This document shows, piece after piece, positions 1 through 9,600 of a stretch of DNA of 64,000 nucleotides. The position numbers were made by a program, and so were the translations under genes. Numbering within the stretch: position 1 is the first letter of the stretch; every line of letters begins with the position of its first letter. The notes beneath the pieces were generated by a model. It was not told the origin of the DNA. It worked only from the letters and a program-made list of their open reading frames with translations, and made no database searches. This DNA is from Acanthosoma haemorrhoidale (lineage: Eukaryota; Arthropoda; Insecta; Hemiptera; Acanthosomatidae), in contig OV884012.1 of the NCBI GenBank assembly GCA_930367205.1, positions 60,347,239 through 60,411,238 on the forward strand. Direction: 5' to 3'.

Positions 1-615
1 GGAGGGGGGGGGGCAGTTAAAAGTTATCAAACATCATGCGTATCCAAGCCTTTCAATCAAAAGCCCTCAGAAAAATAGTAAATGCCCCTTACTACGTCAG
101 CAACAAAACCCTTCATAACGGTGTTAATATACCTTACATGCTTGAGCTCATCCCTTCTAAGTTCATGAAAATCCAACCACCCTAATCCTGTAGAACAGTC
201 ATTTCAATGCACCACTCATCCCTATAATCCTCCTTCAAGAATAAAACGGCAGTGACCTCGTGACCTGCTATAAATACGTGACAGTGGGAGTCCTGGCAGG
301 TATCCAGGTTCTCCTATCATGTCCTGAGCGTATGTGGCTCTCGCGCTCTTCGTCAGCCTCCACTGGCTCGTATCCGATGACGCGGCTGAGGAGCGTGGGG
401 GACTTCCCAAAACTCCGCTTCCTCTTTCGCATGCGAGGGAGGTGACAAACATGTAGATTTGGGAGGCCTAGGGGGTTTTTTGTAAATATTGTATGAATGA
501 GCGAGTGAATGATGAATTGTAAATATGGTATGAATGAGAACATTTATCTCAATTACTTATTGCCTAATAAGGTAGATTGTAATTTTAGCACAATAATAAA
601 GATATTTGAATTTTT
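1..615 (+). mobile_element. Jockey-type LINE, 3' end (copy A)
   Basis: The sequence matches the end of the reverse-transcriptase ORF and the 3' UTR of the full-length minus-strand element at 17432-22275. Shared landmarks are the frame reading NAPYYVSNK, the ELIPSKF block, the 3' UTR stretch around the SphI-like GCATGC at 431, and the terminal GGCAGATTGTAATTTTA-like block near 570. The window edge truncates it, so the 5' limit is unknown. Frameshifts and small deletions, for example near 170, make it non-coding. A G-run expansion at 3-13 occupies the same codons as the C-run in copy C (51181-51194). Confidence 0.85.
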
Positions 616-639
616 GCAATATTTACACTGATATGACTT

Positions 640-769
640 ATGGTTTGGTCACATTATTTACATTTGTTTAAATTAATTTACATATTATTATAACCAATTT
701 ACAATATATATACAATAGAGTACAGGGTGTATATCTTATGTACATCTCATGTAGTTAGCGGTCGCTACC
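640..769 (+). repeat. LTR 3'-end fragment
   Basis: This resembles the last ~130 bp of the solo LTR at 45445-46077. Both have a T-rich, TTTAC-repeating stretch, then ACAATATATA, AATAGAGTA, AGGGTG, TATCTTATGTA, and the terminal block GCGGTCGCTAC. It directly follows the Jockey tail. No matching 5' part is visible, so it is a truncated remnant. Confidence 0.5.
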
Positions 770-2030
770 AACCCTTTCTGGCTATAAGCTTTCTAAAGTA
801 ATTTTTCAGAATCTTTCTAGATTAGTTTTTTTGAATTTTTTCAGTGTTTGCGGACACGGCAACATAACAAAATTAATTCAATGATGTTTTTTATATTATC
901 TGGAAGGTATTTAATTTCCCTTATTACGGGCATGCCTTCCTTGTTATCTCCTGATGTGACTGAAAAATTCTCCTGCAATCGTAGAGGAAATGTAAAGAAA
1001 AACTAAACTCGAAAATATTATAAAAACTAACGTTTTGTGCGCTAACAATGTAAATTGTGCTCCACATTTCCACCTCAAACTGAACATTAAAAAAAAAATG
1101 TCAGCCTATTCATACCAAGTTTACTAACTAAACTTGATGGAATTAATCAATAAAATATAGTTAACTAGGGATTACTCATTTACAGTACTTTGTTCCATGT
1201 GCTTATTAATAGTATTGGTTTTATTTTTAAGGCATATTAGCACAAAGCCACTGAAACTTTCATTAAAATCGTGTTCCTTATTTTAGCTCAATCTGTGTCA
1301 TACAAAGGGGGATGTTCTAGTTTTAGTGCTCCACCTCTCAAGCAACCTTCCAGAGCCAGCTGATTGGAGGGCTAGAGATGTGTGTGCTTGTGCAGCTGAA
1401 AGAGATCCGAAACATCCACTCTCCACTTTATTCTTTTCGAAAGAGAAAAAGTCTTCTCCAAGAAGTAATTGCTGAAAGCCTTTTTACGATATTACCATCT
1501 TTTCCTTCACCCTCCTCATCCACTCCATCCAATTATAGAGCCCGGCCTCAAGTTTTTAATGCACTTTTAAATCGGCTGAGAAACAGCTCCTTGAGATGAT
1601 GACCTAAGTGGAGGGAAAAAAGGAAGTAACATTGAAAGAGGGAAACCTCATCTCCCCTATAAAAATTTCAAAAAAGAATTTTTTTTTTTACCGTTTTCTT
1701 TTGTTCGACCAAATATTGTTACTTGTTTCAGCAGGAAGGATGTTTTGATGTCGCTGTGATTTATGATTGAGATGAAATGAGATTTTTTTTAATCCTAGCA
1801 ATCATGCAACAAAAAAATAAATTTTAAGTACCTTCTTTAAGTCAAAGTTGTTTACAACATATTATTATAATGAAATGAATGGAGGATACACTAAGCAGCA
1901 AGTGTCCGAACCATCATCAGGGCATCAAACGAAACTATGCCAACAAAAACTATGCAACATGATTTTAATGACTTTCTGTAATTACAGTTAAAAAATAAAA
2001 ATTATATATTACAAATCAAGACGACGGTAT
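770..2030. other. AT-rich non-coding stretch
   Basis: No gene was recognised. The longest open frame (1378-1599, plus) has low-complexity S/P/R content and no family signature. Poly-A/T runs occur at about 1088 and 1680. Confidence 0.5.
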
Positions 2031-2420
2031 TTTTAATTCCATACCATATTAAAGGAGTTTTTTTTAAATTACCAAGTAATTAATCAATTGTGACGCATTT
2101 TAATTAAGCAAAGAGCTGGTTTTACTTAACAGTACCATGGCATTAAGTGAATCTAACTTGCAAACTATAACATCTGTTTGTAAAGCACGGGTTAATTTAA
2201 AATTGGGAACTCGATTTTACTCCAAAAAAATAAAAAATGAAATTACCTACTATAAATCAAGTCTAACGATAAATTATCCCTTAATGTTAATGTTAAAACG
2301 GTTTTTTTAGGTCGTGGGTACTCAAATAGAATTTCAACATAAAATTTCATGTTTAGAAGTAAAACAGGGAACTCACGATTCCCAAGTCAGACAAACCGGT
2401 GAAAACAAAAGGGTTCCTAA
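2030..2420. repeat. Diverged unclassified repeat, partner at 16370-16600
   Basis: Two colinear blocks are shared with 16370-16600. One is a T-run followed by AAGTAA(T/C)TAAT. About 250-300 bp further on is ATAAAATTTCAT, then AGGGAACTCAC or AGGGGACTCAC, then an AGACAAA or AGACCAAA block. Divergence is high and no ends are visible, so the class is unknown. Confidence 0.4.
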
Positions 2421-3960
2421 ATTTTGAAAGAAATCAAAGGAAAGAAAAAATATAAAATCATATTAATGATTTTTTTTGTAATTTTTATATAAATCAGCTT
2501 TATCCGGGTTTGAAATTTCCATGTAACAGAATCCATTAATGGGTTGCGTAAAACAAGCTGCTTTTGAATTTTTGTTCTGATATAAAGTAATTCAATAAAA
2601 CTTAAGAAATTAAAAAGGAGTGATTAGTAAATTGGTATCTTGTTTATATTGGACTGCACTCTTAATTAACCATGTAGGTTCATTTATCGTTTAGGTCGTG
2701 CAAACCACGCTATTTTTGAACCAAACAATTAAAGTTTTTTTTTTACTAGTTTTTCAAGCAAGATATGAGGATAGCAAGATATTATTTCTCATATGAGGCT
2801 GAGCGATAAATAAACTTCTTTAACCGAACACCCGGATATGGTAGTAGTCGGGCAACCCAACCTCCATGCCTTAATATAAACATAATTATAATCAGTATAT
2901 AATTATTGATTATAATTATTATATAATTACTAATTATATAATTAAATATTATTATATGATTAATACTTATTATATAATTAACGATTATTATATAATTAAT
3001 AATTATAAGACAGATTGTAATTATATCCCAATAAAGAGTAAAGAGTAAAAAAAAAAAATAATAAATTATTATATAATTAATAATAAGAATTGCGGTTTAT
3101 CGGCGTTTTTTTTTAAAGTAACTTAGTTTTCTATTATTTTTATTTTTTTGTTTAGATTATAAAGGTTTTCTGGATTTTAAATTTATCTTACAGTTACCTT
3201 TAAAGATATAATTTCAGTATAATTATATTGAGGTAGTATTTGCATGATTTTTGTGTGCTCTTTGAAAATTAATGCAGGCCTCCAACTGCTTATTTTGAAA
3301 ATTTATTGAAGCAAAATATCCCTGATTCTATAATAGATAATTTCGTCGTTTTATGATGAAACTCTCCTGACTCACAATTCGCAAATTTAGTACTACACTA
3401 GCAAGTAATAATCAAAAACTGTTTACGTAGCATACAATATAATAAATTATGACTATTTCTGAGTTTAAAAAAAAAAAACGAAAATAGGATTTAGAAAGAT
3501 TTTATCTAAGGGTAGCCATTTATTAGTTTGCATTTAACACACTTATGCAGTGAAACTGAGGATACAAAGACGTATATCTAGCCACAATAGATGGTATTAT
3601 AGCTTACGTACTATAATGAAGAATAAATGGACTCAACAGTAGTCTTTGAGTTTTCAGTGATAGTAAAGTCATAATATTATCATTTAATCGCAACAGATTA
3701 TTTTTTTTTTAAAATGCACCACTTAAGGTCATTGTTCCATTATCGTAAAAAATAGAATAATTTTTTATTAATTAATAGGTAAAATGCTAATAAAAACTAT
3801 ATGATAATTACCTAATAATGAAGTTAACTCGCGTCTCCTTTGAACGAACTTTGTTTAACAGCAACATACTCATTAGTAGGAGGTTGCTAAGGATCTTATA
3901 AAGTGTATAATTGGGTGCCCTAGTTAAGAAGAAAATCTAACACCTATATTTCCCATCATT
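2420..3960. other. AT-rich non-coding, with low-complexity core 2875-3090
   Basis: From 2875 to 3090 the sequence is built of imperfect TTATTATATAATTA-like units, forming a low-complexity, self-complementary tract. The rest holds stop-rich AT sequence and no recognisable ORF. Confidence 0.6.
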
Positions 3961-4056
3961 AATATCAGAGGTGGATTTATTGCTGGAGCTAGGGGCACAA
4001 GGGCGCTGGTCGCGTCACCATCCCCCAGGCCTGGGAGTCGAGGCCATCATTCTTAC

Positions 4057-4105
4057 CTGTCAGTGGGCCTAAGGCGGAGTCCTTGAAGTAATCAATGGCA
4101 CACAT
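4057..4105 (-). CDS. Candidate first coding exon (unrecognised protein)
   Basis: On the minus strand an ATG at 4105 opens 16 codons (N-terminus MCAIDYFKDSALGPLT). It then meets a strong splice donor, CAG|GTAAGA, with the boundary at 4057/4056. An in-frame TAA lies 7 codons upstream, which fits a true start. The segment sits in a GC-richer patch (3960-4440) within AT-rich DNA. I do not recognise the protein. A short ORF plus one donor can arise by chance, so this could equally be a conserved non-coding element. Confidence 0.25.
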
Positions 4106-4449
4106 TGTGCAGATAGAATGTGTTTAATTGATGGACTCACATGAGGCACACACTTATAATTACACAGGATGGGTAAGTTGACGTGTTAACACAGTCCTAT
4201 AGAGGTACTGAACACCGTATTCATCCCCCCCAGGAGCGCTAATGTACCCCCATCCATAATGCCGGTCCCACAATGCTACTGGAATCATGGCTGAGAAATG
4301 ATCTTCCACCCTCCGTCTAATCACAGGCAAGATAAATCTGTGAAAGAGTGAGCATCATCCATTCTCGACCTTATACCACGCTCATGTCATCAGGATTCGC
4401 CATCATCCACGTCAGAAACCAGGATTTTTCTTGTACTAATGGCCCTTTT

Positions 4450-5724
4450 CGCCTGGAATATATACTAGGTTATTTACTGTTGTTGGATTGCTTTTCCAAA
4501 TGGAGAGACTTATCACATTTGTAATGGTTTTTTTTTAGTGAAGCAATAGTTTAAGGTGGATTCGAAGTTAACAAAGCGAAACTTGAAGCCCCCCCCCCAT
4601 AGACCCATACTTTGGATGGGTTGTACCATTATCTTCAGATTGATGCTGATGATTATGTAATACTAAAACAATTTTTTAACAGTCTTCAAATAGAGTTTCC
4701 GACTGTTCTAAGGCTTGTATTTTATCATTATCCTAATTATTAATATTTTACTGAAATAAACGCAGAACCGGCAGCCCCGTAACGCCTAGCCTCATCAATA
4801 TTTCCTTAAAAGGTCAGCAAAATATGCGGCGCAGTTCCCATGTCATTGAACTTATGAAATTACAAGGACTTCATGGTATTTTTTAATCAAATATTCTTTG
4901 ATCGGTTCAATAAATAACAAAATATTGTAAATGGTCAAAATATTGACATATTTATTTGAACATTAAAAGGGGCACGAAAATCTAACACGTTGTTGAAACT
5001 ATGTTTTTTAAAAACATTAATCTTTAAAAAATTGCTAAATTATTTCTGATTGCACCGCCTTTGATGTGTGCTTGCAATGGAGAAAATTTTATCTTCTATT
5101 ATATTTTATTTAAGGTATCTTAAATAGCTTTGGAACTGTGATTTAAGAAATACTGATATTTAGTAAAACGGGTTCCCTATAGTTATTTTTTGCCTTGTAT
5201 GATAACCAACCCGGCAAAGTTACTGCCAGCTGGAACACTTGGGGTAACGACCTTGCTCGTTGAAAACGTTCGGGTATATAACAATAAAGCCGTGAAGAGA
5301 ATAAGTGTTTTGTTTCTTCATGGTGTATTTCAATCAACGCCTAAATCAGCAAAGCTGTGATAACTACGTTTTGAATTTCGATGATCGATTGAATGGTTTT
5401 TATGTCACATATTATAGACAACAAGGATACATGAAATACGTTCGCTCCATACCTATTTGAAAGTAGCTCCTACACCATCGGACTCAGTGACCAATTATCC
5501 CGATTACATTCGAAACCTATTTCTAGCTTTTTCTATTTCTGTAAAGCTATTTCGGTTTCCAAAATTAAAACTTAGCATGCTAACCAAAGGGTTAAGAGAG
5601 GTGGCTATTTAATACATATTTGTTGTTAAACTCAAAAAGGATTCTTTTAGGGAACATGATTTTATTCTGTACAAAAGATAAACATAATTAAAATACAATA
5701 ATTACACTAAATAATATATACATA
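4450..5724. other. No gene seen
   Basis: Stop-rich AT sequence. The open frame at 5143-5337 (minus) has no family resemblance. Confidence 0.5.
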
Positions 5725-6568
5725 TGTGACCGATAGACTTTTATAGCCAATGTAAATTAGCGATTGTTTACGCCTGTAATTCGTTTATTTTAGTTATTGA
5801 AGGAAAAAATGATCAGTCATTGTTTAAGCCGAATAAGGGGTCTTGCGCTGACAAGTAATTATCTAACAAAGTACCCTCGTAAAATTTATGATAAAAAAAA
5901 AAAAAAAAAAAAAAAAAAAAGTGTAAATTAGAGATAAATATTTTTTTGTATTTGGTTAGTTTTATATAAAGAATTAATAATTATTGATTATATTATAAAT
6001 GTTCTAAGAATATCTTTGTGTTTCAAATGTGAGTGTATTGATTTTGTTTTATGCGAAATATGCTGGAAAGTAAACAAAACAAATAACGGTGCGGACTAAT
6101 CCACTATCTAGCTACGACAGGTAACCTCGTTGGACGTAGCTTCCACGTACCGAGGGTTTATGTTGTTTGTTTACGTCGTTCATCAGTTTACACCAAATAA
6201 CACCAAACTATGCATACGTATAGATAAACACGGACAGTGATGTATTTATTTTGTTCTCATTCTTCGATCAGCAAACTTTAAGTTAATAAAACTCTGGTTT
6301 ACAAGTTTCAAGTTTAGTAAAGTTTAAGTATTTTTTTTTTATCAAATAGCTTAAGGATTTTTTTTTGTTTTTTTATCAAATGCTATTCATTTATTATCAT
6401 TTAATAAATGTCGGTCATCTAAATGTCTTCCCCTAGATATGTCAATTCCCTGTAATATTTCAGGTTCCCCTGTCCTTGGGTAATGCCCTCTCCTGGCATT
6501 AATATTTTCCCCCAGATTCCTGTAAACATTTAGGGGGAGGAGGAAGAGAGAGAAAGTCGGGGTTTACA
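5725..6568 (+). repeat. 5' LTR of the Ty3 element (promoter-deleted form)
   Basis: 844 bp, TG...CA bounded. It contains an A28 tract (5893-5920) and AATAAA at 6285. Compared with the 3' LTR it lacks 271 bp at the junction 6094/6095. Only 1 nt of microhomology is present and there is no target duplication, which suggests a deletion here rather than an insertion in the other LTR. The missing piece carries the TATA and initiator candidates, so transcription from this LTR is predicted to be impaired. Confidence 0.9.
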
Positions 6569-6570
6569 AG

Positions 6571-6586
6571 TGGTGTCAGGTGTGGG
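6571..6586 (+). promoter_or_regulatory. Primer binding site, probably tRNA-Leu
   Basis: Two bases after the 5' LTR lies TGGTGTCAGGTGTGGG. It starts with TGG, the complement of a tRNA CCA end. From memory of insect tRNA-Leu acceptor arms (3' end ...CTGACACCA) it matches in all but about one position. The tRNA identity is an inference. Confidence 0.65.
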
Positions 6587-6678
6587 GTGGATTGCAAGAA
6601 AATCCACTAATCCGGGATAAACTTTTATTTCGAAAAAAAAAAAAAAAAAAAATTTTTTTTTGATAAATCCCTTTTAAA

Positions 6679-9600
6679 ATGTCGGTTGAAAGTAACCTCC
6701 GACAGAGGATAGAAGAATTAGAGAAGGCTAACCTGGCTTTAGCCCAGTCGGAAGAAAAGTTGAAAAATGAACTCGAAGCTAGCCGGACAGAGATAAAGGA
6801 AGGAGGGACACCTAAGCCACCAAGGAAGGATTTGTCCTTGCAGGGTCTGATCAAGACGTGGGGAGGGGAGGCGAGTGCCAGGCCGGTTGACGAATTCCTA
6901 GAGTATGTGGAGGAAGTAGCAGCTTGTGGAGCTTGGGAGGACGTTGACCGAGTTCGGATTTGTAGGCTCAAGTTGCAGGGCCCGGCAGCCGCCTTTGTCA
7001 GAGGAAATGAGGAATTAAAGGGTATTGTCAGCTTTAAGAAGTTTGCAGACGCACTGCGAGAAAGGTTTGGAGATCCACATACTTTTGAATATTATGGAAG
7101 AATTTTGCAGGAGACGAGTCAACAGCCAAAAGAGAGGATCCAAGAATTTTCGGACAGATGCATTTCCTTGGGGGGGAAAATGACCAGGTCCGATCTATCT
7201 GGGAATGAAGCAAAGTGGTGGGCGCGGGAAGTAGAGAGAAAAGTGCTAGAAGCGTTCATGAGGGGACTCTCGGGTGAGGTGGGAAAACAGGTGTTGTTCG
7301 GACGCCCAGATACACTGAAGAATGCAGTGAGATTGGCGTTAGATGTAGAACAAGCCTTGCAAGAGCATCAACGGGGAAAGAACGTATATGTGTTGGAAGA
7401 GGCAGGGGGCAGGTCCGGCCCCTGCCATGAGCAGCAACGAGAGAGTGAGAGAAATAGGTATAGAAGCTCAGTGGATCCTATCGCCAGAAACGAGGACCAG
7501 GCCTCGGCACGGGGAGCGGGAGCGGTGTTTAGCTTAAGGGAACAGATCGAAGACGCTTGTATCAGCGCGATTCAAAAGGCGCTTCCCTCGAGACTAGGGA
7601 AATCCGATTCTCAGCGTTGCTATCGGTGTGGAGAGTTAGGACATTACGCAAGGGGATGCAGAATGCCACCACCGGCTAAAGGAGTAAGGAATAACCCGGG
7701 CCCCAGAGAAAGGGTAACTTGCTACAGGTGTGGACGGCAAGGGCATATAGCAAACCAGTGCAGATCCCAGCAGCTGCCCGCCAAAAAGAAATTGAACCCC
7801 GTGCAGGGGCCCCCCAAATGCTTAAGGCCCGACAGTCACCCCCCGTCTGGGCCGGAGAAACCCAAGCCTGTGGATGAGAAATGGCTTACAGGGGTGGGAG
7901 CCGGAGTAGGTAAATTGATAAAACTGGACATGCTAATTGGGGGATATCTCCACCACATGATAGTAGACACGGGGGCCGAAGTGACGCTAATTCGCACGGC
8001 GCTTCCGGGAGTTCAATTAAGGCCCGCCAGTGTCCGAGCTAGAGGAGTAACAGGACAGGCTCTGCGTATTTTGGGGGTACAAGAGTTGATGTGCCAAGTA
8101 GACGGCCTGGAAGTGAAACATCAGGTGATGATAATCAGCGTGAACTTGCCCGGAGACGGAATCATAGGTTTGGATTTGCTAGAAAAGCTAGGAGCCAAAC
8201 TGGATATTCGTAACCGGGAGGTGATAGTGACGCCGCCTGACGCTGGCCTGAGTTTTGAGAAGCAACCAGTCAACGTACATCCCCTTCACCAGTTGGGAGT
8301 GGCAATAAATTCCTTAGAAGCGAAAGGGAGAAGTACAAGGGAAACGACGCAGGAGGAGCCAATTCCAAAGGATGGATCCTCGTCCGACCTAATCCATGCC
8401 CAAGAAAGAAAGCACCAACAGAAGAGGGAAAAGAGGGCCAAACGCGGAAACCAGCAGGCCGCGAACAAAGCAGTAGAGACCCCGGGATCCCGCGAACAAC
8501 CCGACAAGCACGATGAGACCAAGGGGCTAGAAATTACCAGCCCTGCTCGAATCGCAATCCCTTCGTGTAGTGAGAAACTCATTAGAGCAACGATCCACCA
8601 GAGAGAGAAGGCAGTGGTGGTTGTCGAGCCGGTACCCTTGAAACAAGGTAGCTTAAGAGTAGGGCGAAGTATTGGGCTCGTAGAACACGGGGAGGTTTGG
8701 ATCCAACTTATGAACTCGGGGCCGGTGGATACCTACCTCGATAAAGGGCAATTATTGGGAATAGGCGCGGAATGGCATACGGAGGAAAGAAATGAAAGGG
8801 ACGTTCGGATACACCGAGTAGAGGGTAGCGAGAATGCTCTGGAAAAGGGGGCTCAACTATGGAATGTAGACCACCTCGGTGAGTCGGATAAGGGTGTAGT
8901 CGAGTCGCTGCTAGAAGAGTTTAAAGATCTATTCGAAGAACCGGGAAAGGAAGGCTGCTCTACTGGGGTGAAGCATAGAATACCAACAGGGGAAGCTCCC
9001 CCGGTGATCAAGCGCCCGTATCGAGTGCCCTTCAACCAACGAGCGGTAGTAGAGGAACACTTAGAAGAAATGTTACGCAAGGGAGTGATAGCTCCTTCCG
9101 ACAGTGCTTGGGCTGCACCTGTCGTGTTGGTACCCAAACGAAGTGAAGACGGAAGGACCCAGTATAGATTCTGCACGGATTTCCGGGGGCTGAATGCAGT
9201 AACGCAGGTGGATGCTTACCCCCTACCATTGATTCAGGAAACATTAGAGATGTTGGGACAGAGTAGGCTTTTCACAACATTAGACCTTGCTAGCGGCTAC
9301 CACCAAATACCGGTGGCCGAGGAAGATCGACCGAAAACTGCCTTCACCACCCTAGGGGGGCACTACGAGTACCATAAAATGCCGTTCGGGCTTGCTGGGG
9401 CCCCAGCCACATTCCAGCGAACTATGGACCAGGTACTGATGGGAGTTAAGGGGACTGACTGCTATGTTTATTTAGATGACATTATCATCTTCAGTGGTGA
9501 TATGGATGAGCACTGCACTCGATTAAGAAGGGTGCTGGAGCGACTGCAGGGTGCTAATCTGAAGTTGAAAGGACCAAAATGTAAGTTTGTGGTCAGGCAG

